In this document: positions 43,215 to 52,258 of the stretch, piece after piece
Layout of the letters: each line of letters starts with the position of its first letter
How positions within the stretch are numbered: position 1 is the first letter of the stretch
Origin: CAIVPM01 sp964615145
GTDB taxonomy: Bacteria > Bacteroidota > Bacteroidia > Chitinophagales > Chitinophagaceae
Length of the DNA stretch: 64,000 bases
Direction: 5' to 3'
Assembly: GCA_964615145.1 (NCBI GenBank)
Contig: CAZTOP010000003.1
Location: 1 to 64,000, forward strand
Made by a program: the position numbers and the translations under genes
The notes under the pieces: generated by a model
Database searches by the model: none
What the model was told of the DNA's origin: nothing
What the model saw: the letters and a program-made list of their open reading frames with translations, nothing else

Positions 43215-44681
43215 CTAAAACTGGAAATAAATAAATTCTGAACGATTGAAAATGCCAAAACAAACAAAGCTAATTACGATAAAATAATAAACTGTCCACC
43301 TAAATAGCTTGTTTTTATTAAGCAACCATTTATCGAAACTTGCTTTCTTTTGTGAGAAATGAAATATTGACATTACAACAATAAAAAACAGCGCTGCTAA
43401 AAATTCAAAAGAACTTTGATTAATGTATAAAATATGCAACCTTGAGTTGAGATGATTGCTCATTATATCTTTTATCTGTTGGGGTATTCCTACAAAAGCA
43501 TTTTTAATTAAGTAGTATGCGTCACTAGCATTTCTTGCTCTAAAAAATACCCAGGCTAAACAAGCTAAAAAGAAGACGATTGTACGTTTTATAAAAATTG
43601 AAACACTGCTCGTTGTATTCTTTAAAGTTGGAACTTTATCGTACAAAACGTTTTCTATAACCAAATATAAACCGTGCAATGCACCCCAGATTACAAAAGT
43701 CCAATTAGCTCCGTGCCAAATTCCACTAACTGTAAAAACGATAAGTAAATTTAAATACCACCTTGTTTTGTTTACTCTATTTCCACCAAGTGGAATATAA
43801 ACATAATCCCTAAACCAAGTTGATAATGAAATGTGCCATCTTCTCCAAAACTCGCTAATGCTTGTTGATAAATAGGGCCTATCAAAATTCATCATTAAGT
43901 CATACCCCATACATCTAGCACTACCAATAGCTATATCTGAATATCCAGAAAAATCACAAAAGATTTGCAGTGCAAAAAAAGCAGTTGAAATTATTATTGG
44001 AATGCCGTGATAACTATGGGAGTTTCCATAAACATCATTTACAAAAAGAGCTAGCCTATCTGCAATAACACATTTTTTAAAAAAACCCCAAGCCATTAAT
44101 ATTAGTCCGCTTCTAAAATTTTCGTAGCTAAACTTTTTTACTTCGTGAAATTGATGCAAAACATTTTGAGGACGTTCAATTGGACCAGCAACCAACTGAG
44201 GATAGAACATTACATACAAAGCATATATACCAAAATGTTTCTCGGGTTTTTGATTTCCGCGATACACTTCTATAGTATAACTCATTGCTTGAAAAGTATG
44301 AAAAGAAAGACCAATGGGTAATAATATGTTTAGCATTGGAATATGTCCTGTGGATTTTACTGAGTTAAGGACTATATTAATATTATCTGCTAAAAAATTA
44401 TAGTATTTAAAAACCACCAATACACCAACATTTGCAACAATGCTGAGCATCAACAATCTCTTTTTCTTTTTTTTATCTTCCTCTTGTGCTATCCATATTC
44501 CTGCAAAATAATCAATAACTATAGTTAAAATTAAAATGAGAATATAAATTGGCTTGAAGAACATATAAAAAAAACAACTAGCCAACAACAATAACAACCA
44601 TCTAAATTTATGTGGCAACATAAAAAATAGTATAGTAACTATTGGAAAAAATAAAGCAAACTCCAGAGAATTAAAGAGCAT
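43215..44681 (-). CDS. MBOAT O-acyltransferase (AlgI/DltB family)
   Basis: The 488-aa protein has about 10-11 membrane segments and the family signatures GLSFHTFQAMSYTIEVYRG, LVAGPIERPQN, CDFSGYSDIAIG, FWRRWHISLSTWFRDYVYIPLGG and VSGIWHGANWTFVIWG. The likely catalytic His is 323 in IWHGANW, with His283 in RRWHIS. AlgI-type enzymes pass acetyl (or other acyl) groups across the membrane for polysaccharide O-acylation. Its partner SGNH-like gene follows directly, overlapping nothing. Whether the donor is acetyl-CoA or an acyl group from the E1/E2 module is unknown. Confidence 0.9.
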   Translation of the reverse strand: MLFNSLEFALFFPIVTILFFMLPHKFRWLLLLLASCFFYMFFKPIYILILILTIVIDYFAGIWIAQEEDKKKKKRLLMLSIVANVGVLVVFKYYNFLADNINIVLNSVKSTGHIPMLNILLPIGLSFHTFQAMSYTIEVYRGNQKPEKHFGIYALYVMFYPQLVAGPIERPQNVLHQFHEVKKFSYENFRSGLILMAWGFFKKCVIADRLALFVNDVYGNSHSYHGIPIIISTAFFALQIFCDFSGYSDIAIGSARCMGYDLMMNFDRPYLSTSISEFWRRWHISLSTWFRDYVYIPLGGNRVNKTRWYLNLLIVFTVSGIWHGANWTFVIWGALHGLYLVIENVLYDKVPTLKNTTSSVSIFIKRTIVFFLACLAWVFFRARNASDAYYLIKNAFVGIPQQIKDIMSNHLNSRLHILYINQSSFEFLAALFFIVVMSIFHFSQKKASFDKWLLNKNKLFRWTVYYFIVISFVCFGIFNRSEFIYFQF

Positions 44682-44684
44682 ACG

Positions 44685-45152
44685 TTAGTTTATAGATTTA
44701 ATAAATTTTGCAGGATTACCTGCATATACACCTGGCATAGTGATATTTTTTGTAACCACAGCACCGGCTCCAACAACTACATTATCGCAAATTTCGACTG
44801 GCAAAATAGTAGCATTAGAACCTAAAGAAACGTTGTTGCCAATTTTAGTAGATTTCCATTTTGATTTATCACCACGTGCAGGACCGCCCCCACTAAATAA
44901 ATCATTAATAAACATGACTCCATGCCCTATAAAACAATCATTACCTATAGTTACTAGTTCACAAATAAATGTATGAGATTGAACTTTGGTATTATTGCCA
45001 ATGATTACATCTTTTTGCACTTCCACAAAGGGACCTATAAAACAATTATTACCAATACGGCAACCATACATATTTAGTGGTTCAACAATTTTTACATTTT
45101 CACCAAATTGTACATCTAATATTTTACTTTGAAATTTAATAGGCTCGTTCAT
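44685..45152 (-). CDS. LbH N-acetyltransferase, WlbB/WbpD-like
   Basis: The 155-aa left-handed beta-helix protein shows repeats such as IGNNCFIGPFVEVQKDVIIGNNTKVQ, FIGHGVMFINDLFSGGGPARG, KIGNNVSLGSNATILPVEICDNVVVGAGAVVTKN and VYAGNPAKFI. It resembles WlbB/WbpD, which N-acetylates UDP-GlcNAc(3NH2)A. The ATG overlaps the stop of the WlbA gene (TAATG), so translational coupling is likely, and the next aminotransferase is 3.5 kb downstream. It fits the diacetamido-uronic acid path. Confidence 0.8.
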   Translation of the reverse strand: MNEPIKFQSKILDVQFGENVKIVEPLNMYGCRIGNNCFIGPFVEVQKDVIIGNNTKVQSHTFICELVTIGNDCFIGHGVMFINDLFSGGGPARGDKSKWKSTKIGNNVSLGSNATILPVEICDNVVVGAGAVVTKNITMPGVYAGNPAKFIKSIN

Positions 45153-46156
45153 TACACGGATTTTGCTTTATAATAAATTTTATCGATGATTTCAACTGTC
45201 TTTAATCCTTCAAATGCACTGGTACTAATACTGGCATTATTAGTTAGTACATCAACCAGATTTGCATAAATTTTATCATGATTACTCATTGAACCTTGAT
45301 AATTTCCATAATTATTTGCTGTGTTTCCGGTAGCCAAATTTTCAATTTTATGCCCTTCGATATTTTGATATTCTAGTTCATTTAAATATTGACCACCAAT
45401 TTTTACAGTTCCTTTTTCACCAAAAATTGTTAATGAGCCTTCCATATTTTTACCATAACTATTTACTGTGTAGTTGATAGTGCCTATTGCTCCATTTTGA
45501 AACTTTAAAATAACAACTCCAGTATCTTCAAACTCAATAATACCCTGATGAGCATAATTAGCTGTATATGCTTCAACATCTTTAATGTCGCCAATCATCC
45601 AATACAATAAATCTACAAAATGACTGAATTGTGTATATAAAGTTCCTCCATCTAAATCTTTGGTTCCTTTCCAACTATTATAATAATAATCTTCATTTCT
45701 ATTCCAAAAACAGCTTAATTGAACACTAAAAATTTTGCCCAATTTACCTTCATCAATTACTTTTTTTACTGCTTCGACCGGCGGATTAAATCTGTTTTGT
45801 TTTATAGCAAAAAGTCGTTTATTAACTTGCTCGGCAGTTTTAATCATTTCTCCACAATCGCTTACATTTATTGCCATAGGTTTTTCACATAAAACATGAA
45901 AACCAGCTTTTAAACTTTGAATTGAATGTTGAGCGTGTAAACCATTAGGGCTGCATATAGAAACCACATCAATATTTTTTTCATTTGCAAGCAGGTCAGC
46001 AATATCATAATAGGCAGTAGCATTATATTGTTTTGCTAATCCATCTGCTTTTTCTTTCACCGTATCACAAACAGCTGAAAGTTTGCCAAACTTATTTATA
46101 TGTTCGGCGTGTCGTTGTGCTATTCTACCACAACCGATTAGTGCAAATTGTATCAT
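45152..46156 (-). CDS. WlbA-like UDP-sugar 3-dehydrogenase (Gfo/Idh/MocA)
   Basis: The 334-aa protein has an N-terminal Rossmann start FALIGCGRIAQRHAEHI, ICSPNGLHAQHSI, and VLCEKPMAINV with the EKP motif whose Lys is catalytic; the C-terminal Gfo/Idh domain has QLSCFWNRNEDYYYNSWKGTK and DGGTLYTQFSHFVDLLY. This is the WlbA/WbpB pattern: oxidation of UDP-GlcNAcA at C3. The 6-dehydrogenase (WbpA) that makes the substrate is not in the window. It overlaps the acetyltransferase gene by 1 bp and follows WbpG at 1 bp. Confidence 0.85.
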   Translation of the reverse strand: MIQFALIGCGRIAQRHAEHINKFGKLSAVCDTVKEKADGLAKQYNATAYYDIADLLANEKNIDVVSICSPNGLHAQHSIQSLKAGFHVLCEKPMAINVSDCGEMIKTAEQVNKRLFAIKQNRFNPPVEAVKKVIDEGKLGKIFSVQLSCFWNRNEDYYYNSWKGTKDLDGGTLYTQFSHFVDLLYWMIGDIKDVEAYTANYAHQGIIEFEDTGVVILKFQNGAIGTINYTVNSYGKNMEGSLTIFGEKGTVKIGGQYLNELEYQNIEGHKIENLATGNTANNYGNYQGSMSNHDKIYANLVDVLTNNASISTSAFEGLKTVEIIDKIYYKAKSV

Positions 46157-46157
46157 A

Positions 46158-47288
46158 TTATTTTCCTAATAATTTTTTAAATGGTTTTAGTGCAGGTATT
46201 TCATCAAACAATGAAATACTCATTGCAAATTTTGAATGTGGTACAGGGGGTGTTTTTAAATACTCCTGAAACTCATCATTTGAAAAGCCAAGTTTTTTTA
46301 TTGCAAACTCATAATCCGTTGAAAATAACTCAGCCGGATAAATGGGCTGTTTTAACTCTTCTAAAGCTTCTTGTTTTGTTATTTGCCCTGAGAAAATGAT
46401 GTTTGAAAGATGGGCTTTTCTTTTATCAACCTTAAATTTCTCTGGTAGAATATAACCTTGATAAAATCTTGTAAATACAGACTCATAGTGTTTTCCACCA
46501 TAATCTCGCCACTCTAACTTTTCTATAATTGTTTTTTTGGCTTCTTTTTTATCGTAAGGTATATAGTTTAAAATTGGCCACGATTGAAACGGTTTTTGCT
46601 TAGCCACAATTCTTCGTCTGATAGGACTCATTAATGGATATGACTTTAATGGTATTGTGCCAAACTTGCTGTGAATATCTCTTAAGTTAGATGTGTTTTT
46701 ACAAATCCAAGATGGTGGCAATGTAACTTCTGTAACAACATTTCTTCCATCGATAATATGCTTAATTTTAAATTGTTTGCACAAAATATCAAGTGCCGAA
46801 AAAATTGCAATATCCGTAACAGCTTCTATATCTATAACGTTTGCTTTAAAATAACTGCGTTGAATATCTTTAAACTCATTCCAATCTATTACATAAGTAT
46901 ATAGCTGAAAGCCACATTTACTTACAATATTTTCAATATTCATTACTGCCAATTCGCTGTTCCAACCATTATCAAAATGAACACACAAAACTCTCAAACC
47001 TTTTTGAGCTGCAATGTGTGCAAGATATGTACTATCAACACCACCACTCACTCCTAAAATACAATCATACTCTTTTCCTTTTCCGTCTTCTTTAATTTGA
47101 GCAATAATTTTATTAAATTCTTTTTCGCCCTCTGCTCCTTTTTTTACTTGCTCTTTTTCGGCTTTTAAATATTCGTAGTAATAATTACAAATACCTTTTT
47201 CATCAAATGAAATATCTGGGTCAGCAATATTATCCATTACAGATAAACTGCATTGCTGGTAATTGGGGTCTTGAGTTGAGAGAACCAT
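46158..47288 (-). CDS. N-acetyl sugar amidotransferase, WbpG-like
   Basis: The 376-aa PP-loop ATPase has YDCILGVSGGVDSTYLAHIA (SGGVDS loop), VLCVHFDNGWNSELAVMNIE and IDGRNVVTEVTLPPSWICKN. It fits the WbpG/PseA group that uses ATP and ammonia to turn an acetamido group into an acetamidino group on uronic or nonulosonic acid sugars. The HisF- and HisH-like genes upstream would deliver ammonia, the known arrangement in Pseudomonas O-antigen loci. The substrate is probably the 2,3-diacetamido uronic acid made by the downstream enzymes. Confidence 0.85.
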   Translation of the reverse strand: MVLSTQDPNYQQCSLSVMDNIADPDISFDEKGICNYYYEYLKAEKEQVKKGAEGEKEFNKIIAQIKEDGKGKEYDCILGVSGGVDSTYLAHIAAQKGLRVLCVHFDNGWNSELAVMNIENIVSKCGFQLYTYVIDWNEFKDIQRSYFKANVIDIEAVTDIAIFSALDILCKQFKIKHIIDGRNVVTEVTLPPSWICKNTSNLRDIHSKFGTIPLKSYPLMSPIRRRIVAKQKPFQSWPILNYIPYDKKEAKKTIIEKLEWRDYGGKHYESVFTRFYQGYILPEKFKVDKRKAHLSNIIFSGQITKQEALEELKQPIYPAELFSTDYEFAIKKLGFSNDEFQEYLKTPPVPHSKFAMSISLFDEIPALKPFKKLLGK

Positions 47289-47289
47289 T

Positions 47290-47358
47290 TTTTTATTTAC
47301 GATTTTGGGATTTGGGATTTACGATTTTTTCATTAGCATATCAGCACATTAGCTAACT
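47290..47358. repeat. GGGATTTGGGATTTACGATT and TTAGCACATTAGC word repeats
   Basis: The 76-bp gap before WbpG contains TTACGATTTTGGGATTTGGG and a second copy of TTTACGATTT, then TTAGCATATCAGCACATTAGC and CTAACTAGCACATTA. All are built from short repeated words. It lies right upstream of the ATG at 47288. No gene fits. Confidence 0.5.
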
Positions 47359-47364
47359 AGCACA

Positions 47365-48123
47365 TTATTTAAACAACTTTTCCTTTAACTCTTTTTGAGT
47401 TGGATAACTAATTAATACTGCTTGGTGTGGGCGTTGAAATACAAACATACTACCAGCAGAAACTGCACTTGCACCAGCTTGTTTTGCTTTTGCAAAATCT
47501 TCTACACTCCCTGCACCACCAATAGCAATTACTGGAATGTTTACAACAGATGCTATGGATTGAATGAGATTTGTATCAAAACCTTTATAGGTACCATCTG
47601 CATCAATATTATTAATTAATATTTCACCTGCTCCTGCAGCTTCTACATTTTTCGCAAATTGTTCTGGCTTTATATTGATGCTATTTTTACCATTATCAGT
47701 ATAAATTTTATAGCCTCCAAACAGGCTTTTTTTTATGTCTAAAGAAGCAACAACACTTTGACTGCCAACTAAGTTTGCAGCTTGAGTAACTAAGTTTAAA
47801 TTGGTGTGCAATGCTTTATTAATAATCACTTTTTCAAAGCCACTTAACAAAATTCTTTTTATTTCATCAAGCTTTGTAATGCCACCTCCATAAGCCATTG
47901 GCATAAATGCTTCACTTGCAATTTCGGCAATTGCATCAAAATTTGGTGGTCTATTGTCTCTTGTGGCATCAATATCTATCACAGCAATTTCATCTACTTC
48001 TTTTTCATTAAAAATTTTTACTGCGTTGATAGGGTCGCCAACATATTTATAGTTCTTAAATTGAACAGATTTTATCAATCCGCCTTTATGAAGTAATAAT
48101 GATGGTATAACTCTAATTCGCAT
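47365..48123 (-). CDS. hisF: HisF-like ammonia-channel partner of WbpG
   Basis: The 252-aa barrel protein has RVIPSLLLHKGGLIKSVQF, IDIDATRDNRPPNFDAIAEIA, MPMAYGGGI, IINKALHTNLNLV, SVVASLDIKK and ISYPTQKEL. In histidine HisF the first strand reads IPCLDVKDGRV with the catalytic Asp11; here it is IPSLLL, so the cyclase acid is gone while the fold is kept. This is expected for the HisF2/WbuZ branch that only passes ammonia from HisH to WbpG. It overlaps the hisH stop by 1 bp (TAATG). Confidence 0.85.
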   Translation of the reverse strand: MRIRVIPSLLLHKGGLIKSVQFKNYKYVGDPINAVKIFNEKEVDEIAVIDIDATRDNRPPNFDAIAEIASEAFMPMAYGGGITKLDEIKRILLSGFEKVIINKALHTNLNLVTQAANLVGSQSVVASLDIKKSLFGGYKIYTDNGKNSINIKPEQFAKNVEAAGAGEILINNIDADGTYKGFDTNLIQSIASVVNIPVIAIGGAGSVEDFAKAKQAGASAVSAGSMFVFQRPHQAVLISYPTQKELKEKLFK

Positions 48124-48740
48124 TAATAATTTTTTGCAAAATTTTCTAATAATTTCATTCCATATTTATGACTTTTTTCTGGATGAAACTGAACGCCTAA
48201 AATATTTTCGTGTTCAATTCCAGCTGCAAAATCATAGCCGTATTTAGCAGTTACCAAACAATCGCTTTTATTTTCTAATTCCAAATGAAATGAGTGTACA
48301 AAATAAAACCTTGGCTCTTGGTGCATATTTTCAAATAGTTTGGATTGGCTGTAATTAGTAACATCTGTCCAACCCATATTAGGAATTTTTTGATTGGTCG
48401 CTAATTTAGTTTTATCAAATGCTATTGTTTTTCCTTTAATCCAACCTAGACCTTTAGCAGTGCCTTCTTCACTACTTTCTGTTAATAATTGCACTCCCAA
48501 GCAAATCCCTAAAATAGGTATTTTGTGTTCTAACACTTTTTTATTTAATAAAGGAATTAAACCAGAATTATTCAACTGCTGCATTCCATAATCAAAATGT
48601 CCAACTCCTGGCAAAATTAACTTTTCAGCCTTTTCAATAGCAGTTGTATCGTTGGTTATTTGTGATGGAATGCCCAAACGCTTTAGCATATTTTTTATGC
48701 TTCCAAGATTGCCTGTATTATAATCTATGATTGTTATCAT
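48123..48740 (-). CDS. hisH: HisH-like glutamine amidotransferase
   Basis: The 205-aa class I glutaminase has MITIIDYNTGNLGSIKNMLK, ILPGVGHFDYGMQQL, ILGICLGVQLLTESSEEG with nucleophile Cys80, and GVQFHPEKSHKYGMKLL with His186 and Glu188. It releases ammonia from glutamine for the WbpG-type amidination, via the HisF-like barrel. As no other histidine genes are nearby, a role in histidine synthesis is unlikely. The gene overlaps the start of the GT2 gene upstream by 23 bp. Confidence 0.9.
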   Translation of the reverse strand: MITIIDYNTGNLGSIKNMLKRLGIPSQITNDTTAIEKAEKLILPGVGHFDYGMQQLNNSGLIPLLNKKVLEHKIPILGICLGVQLLTESSEEGTAKGLGWIKGKTIAFDKTKLATNQKIPNMGWTDVTNYSQSKLFENMHQEPRFYFVHSFHLELENKSDCLVTAKYGYDFAAGIEHENILGVQFHPEKSHKYGMKLLENFAKNY

Positions 48741-49704
48741 TTAAACGTTTAGATTTTTTCCCTTTTTTTAAAGAGAGATATGGTTTTAAGATTATAAATT
48801 TCAACGAATAAAAGTAAAAGTGTTTATCAAATAAAAAACGAAAATGGAAACTAGTGTCAGAGTATAAAAAAGAATTAATCAAATCTTTTTTAAAATTGTT
48901 ATTCAAGACTTTTAACAATTCATTGGAAAGTTTTAGTATTTTATTATCTATTAAAATTTGGTTGTACAATGCAATTCGATTTTTAGACTCTCTTCCTACC
49001 ATAAGCTTATAGTTTTTGTAGTCATCCGTATTGTGACTATAAGAAATGGATGCAGAGTGCTCTCGATACTTTAACAACTTTTCGTTTATGTGAATTATCT
49101 TTCCGTAATGTTTAGAGCGATAAGCCAATACAACATCTTCATTTACAATACTTGGTAGGAAAGGTTCAAATGTTCGTAACATTTTTGTATTAATACACAT
49201 TGTTGCACCTCTTACCCACACCTTTTTTTTAATAATATTTTCAATACTTTCATTCTCCAATATATCTGTAATCCTGCCATAAGTATCAACGTAACCATTG
49301 GGTATGGTATTTTCATCAACAACAAGGTTTGCATGATGTATCAATCCAACATCATCAGCAGCAAACTCCATTAATTTTTCCACTCTAATTGGCAAACTAA
49401 CATCGTCTCCTGCAGATACTACAATCCAATCTCCTTTTGCAATTTCCCACCACAACTTATTTAAGTGTGCACCAATGCCCAGGTTTTTTTCGTTTCTATA
49501 AACACTAATTTTACCTTTATGTTTTCCTGTATAGTTCTTTACATTTTCTTCAATAATTTCAAAAGTTCTATCAGGCGATGCGTCATCAGAAAAAATAATT
49601 TCTAAATTATCATAGGTTTGTGCCAAAGCTCCATCAATAGCTTCTTTAATAAACTTTTCTGCTTTGTAACTCATTACAATAAAACTTACAAAAGGCTTAC
49701 TCAT
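48718..49704 (-). CDS. Family 2 glycosyltransferase
   Basis: The 328-aa GT-A enzyme shows VSFIVMSYKAEKFIKEAI, LAQTYDNLEIIFSDDASPDRT, WIVVSAGDDVSLP with the DD acid pair, and VNEDVVLAYRSKHYG where ED would be the acceptor base. The C-terminus is basic (KKGKKSKR). It is a typical single-sugar transferase of O-antigen loci. It overlaps hisH by 23 bp and the flippase stop by 1 bp, so it belongs to the tightly coupled part of set A. The donor is unknown. Confidence 0.82.
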   Translation of the reverse strand: MSKPFVSFIVMSYKAEKFIKEAIDGALAQTYDNLEIIFSDDASPDRTFEIIEENVKNYTGKHKGKISVYRNEKNLGIGAHLNKLWWEIAKGDWIVVSAGDDVSLPIRVEKLMEFAADDVGLIHHANLVVDENTIPNGYVDTYGRITDILENESIENIIKKKVWVRGATMCINTKMLRTFEPFLPSIVNEDVVLAYRSKHYGKIIHINEKLLKYREHSASISYSHNTDDYKNYKLMVGRESKNRIALYNQILIDNKILKLSNELLKVLNNNFKKDLINSFLYSDTSFHFRFLFDKHFYFYSLKFIILKPYLSLKKGKKSKRLNDNNHRL

Positions 49705-51155
49705 TAACGTTTTTTAAATATTGATTGAAACATAAATCCGTATTCTTTTCTAGACATATAAAAAAATGAAGCTATTAATACAGAGCCAATAATATATGTT
49801 ATAGTTTCAGAAACATTTTTTTTAGCTATAACAATTGCCGTTACAATAATTGCATTTGTTAAAAATAGTTTTATATTTTCCTTTGTAATATATCCATTAA
49901 ATTTTTTATAAAAAATATAGGTTATTACAACCAAATAAATAACATAGTGAAGCACATAAGCCAAACCTAAAAAAGGAAATTGATGTAAACTTATAGCTAA
50001 GAGTATTAATAATAAATGACTCAAATTGCCAATTAACTCTGTTGTCATATATGTTTTTGTGGCTCTGTGTGCAACAAATACATAAGCTATAGGCCAACAA
50101 ACTACAAGTAAAAGTGTTCCTGCTACGCTGTAACTAATTAAATTGTTTGACTCTAAAAATTTTGTAGAAAATAATAAAATAATGAACAGTTTTGAAAACG
50201 TTAACATTATTAATAAAATGGGCATTATTAAGTTAATGGAGATAGTTATTTGCTGATTTACAAATTTTGCTACCTCATCTGCTCCTTTTGAAACAGTAGT
50301 TACTAACCTTGGATAATAGTCACTAGTGATAGATGCTGTAATAAAACCAATATATTGAAAAGTAAAACCAATGGCTACTTGATAATAACCTAAATGGTCT
50401 GCATCAAATGCCTTAGTAATACTACTTTTTGCAACAATATTTACTGTGTTTTCTAACAAACTTGCCCAAATAGTTGCAACACCTAAAAGTAGTATTGGTT
50501 TTATGTCTTGTGTTGAAATTTTTGTGTTAGTGCTTGGGAGTTCTGCTAACACTTTTCGGCTTTGTAAAAAACTAATACACCAACTTACTAATGCAATTGT
50601 TATTACTAAATAGGGTACTGATTTTTCGTGTAAAACCAATACCAATAAAATACTTACTATGGTTACAAAAAAGCCATTGTACATATTTCCCTTAGCAAGT
50701 AAGCCCACTCTTTGCATTCCTGTTATCAAAGAGTTTTGAACTAAGGATCGTAATTTAATAATGATAGTTACAGATGCAATTCTTACAAACCAAGTTAATC
50801 CATCGTTATGAAGCAACATAAGTGATACTTGCTTAGCTAGTATAATAACACTTAAACAAACAATTATTGAAACAAAAGTAAAAATTTGAATTAACCTATT
50901 ATACGTTTGTCTTACACGCTCATTACTTTCTGTTGATGCTTTTGAAATAGCTTGAACACCACTATTTGAAACCCCTAGAGACGACATTGAGCTTGTGAAC
51001 GAAATAAAATCGTTCAAAATAGCAAACCTCCCCAAGCCAGCAGGACCAAGTATTACAGCTAATACCTTATTTTTTATTACAGAAAAAACTATATTAACTA
51101 CTGAGCTAATAGCAATTAAAGCAGTATTTCTGTAACTTTTTGCTTTATCGTTCAT
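49704..51155 (-). CDS. wzx: Wzx/RfbX-type O-antigen flippase (set A)
   Basis: The 483-aa protein has about 12-14 membrane segments, with ALIAISSVVNIVFSVIKNKVLAVILGPAGLGRFA at the start, a common opening of the O-antigen translocase group, and GLTWFVRIASVTIIIKLRSLVQ in the middle. It flips the lipid-linked repeat unit of set A. It is longer than the set B flippase and not closely similar to it by eye. Both ends overlap neighbouring genes by one base (TAATG at 51155 and at 49704). Confidence 0.85.
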   Translation of the reverse strand: MNDKAKSYRNTALIAISSVVNIVFSVIKNKVLAVILGPAGLGRFAILNDFISFTSSMSSLGVSNSGVQAISKASTESNERVRQTYNRLIQIFTFVSIIVCLSVIILAKQVSLMLLHNDGLTWFVRIASVTIIIKLRSLVQNSLITGMQRVGLLAKGNMYNGFFVTIVSILLVLVLHEKSVPYLVITIALVSWCISFLQSRKVLAELPSTNTKISTQDIKPILLLGVATIWASLLENTVNIVAKSSITKAFDADHLGYYQVAIGFTFQYIGFITASITSDYYPRLVTTVSKGADEVAKFVNQQITISINLIMPILLIMLTFSKLFIILLFSTKFLESNNLISYSVAGTLLLVVCWPIAYVFVAHRATKTYMTTELIGNLSHLLLILLAISLHQFPFLGLAYVLHYVIYLVVITYIFYKKFNGYITKENIKLFLTNAIIVTAIVIAKKNVSETITYIIGSVLIASFFYMSRKEYGFMFQSIFKKR

Positions 51156-52258
51156 TAAGCAAAAAATTGTTTTATGGCATTAGAAACTTGTTGTGTTTGT
51201 TCTTGTGTCATTCCAGGATAAAGAGGAATACTTAACATTGTATTTGCTAATTCTTCAGCAATTGGGAAATCTCCTTTTTTATGTTCAAGAAAATTATATG
51301 CTTCTTGCAAATGTGGAGGCATTGGATAATGAATCATTGTACCGATGCCTTGTTGTGTTAAATATTGTTGTAATTCGTCTCTTTTTGTTGTACGAATAAT
51401 ATATAAATGATAAACGTGTGTTGCATTTTGGTGAATCTTTGGTAAAATGATTTCTGACACATCTTTCAACGCTTCATTGTACCAATTTGCAATTTGTTGT
51501 CTTTGCAAAGTCCAATTGGGCAAGTGTTGTAGCTTGACAGAAAGCAATGCTGCTTGCAATTCATCCAATCGCATGTTATGACCAATTACTTCGTTATAAT
51601 ATTTTTTTGATGAACCATAATTGCGAAGCGATTTTATTTGAGTTGCATAATTTGCATCGTTAGTTGTAACTGCTCCTGCATCTCCAATTGCTCCTAAATT
51701 TTTGCCAGGATAAAAACTGGTGCCATTCACGTGTCCCCAAGCTCCCGCCAATTTATTATTAAAAGATGAACCTTGGCTTTGAGCATTATCTTCTATTACA
51801 AATAAATGATGCTTTTTTGCAATTGCCATTATTTCTTCCATTTCGCAACATTGACCATACAAATGCACAGGCATTATGGCTTTTGTTTTTGAAGTAATGG
51901 CTGCTTCAATATTTTTTGGACTAATGTTATAAGTATCAATATCTGGCTCTACAAAAATGGGTGTTGCACCAATGTATGTAACTGCTAAAGCTGTTGCTAT
52001 ATAAGTGTTTGATGGAACTATCACTTCATCTCCTGCTTTTACACCAACTGTTTTTAAAGCTAAAAACAAAGCATCTAAACCATTACTAACACCAATAACA
52101 TTTTCTACTTGGTTAAAAGTTGCATATTCTTTTTCAAAGTTGGTAACACTTTCTCCATTAACATACCAATAACTGTCATATACTTTTTCAAAAGCATTCA
52201 TCATCTCTGTTTTGATAGATGAGTGCATTGGAACAAAAGATAAAAAAGGGATATTCAT
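51155..52258 (-). CDS. fdtB: dTDP-3-keto-6-deoxyhexose 3-aminotransferase, FdtB/QdtB-like
   Basis: The 367-aa PLP enzyme reads MNIPFLSFVPMHSSIKTEMM, YWYVNGESVTNFEKEYA, GVSNGLDALFLALK, LFVIEDNAQSQGS and TSFYPGKNLGAIGDAGA with the PLP Lys186. These are features of the FdtB/QdtB branch that makes dTDP-3-amino-3,6-dideoxyhexose. Two FdtA/QdtA-type isomerases and acetyltransferases lie just upstream in the transcript, which supports the role. The gene overlaps its neighbours by one base at each end. Confidence 0.82.
   Translation of the reverse strand: MNIPFLSFVPMHSSIKTEMMNAFEKVYDSYWYVNGESVTNFEKEYATFNQVENVIGVSNGLDALFLALKTVGVKAGDEVIVPSNTYIATALAVTYIGATPIFVEPDIDTYNISPKNIEAAITSKTKAIMPVHLYGQCCEMEEIMAIAKKHHLFVIEDNAQSQGSSFNNKLAGAWGHVNGTSFYPGKNLGAIGDAGAVTTNDANYATQIKSLRNYGSSKKYYNEVIGHNMRLDELQAALLSVKLQHLPNWTLQRQQIANWYNEALKDVSEIILPKIHQNATHVYHLYIIRTTKRDELQQYLTQQGIGTMIHYPMPPHLQEAYNFLEHKKGDFPIAEELANTMLSIPLYPGMTQEQTQQVSNAIKQFFA

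Noticed and set aside
48123..48740. Histidine biosynthesis operon fragment (hisH, hisF)
   Set aside because: No other his genes, the HisF lacks its catalytic Asp11, and WbpG is adjacent, so sugar amidination fits better.
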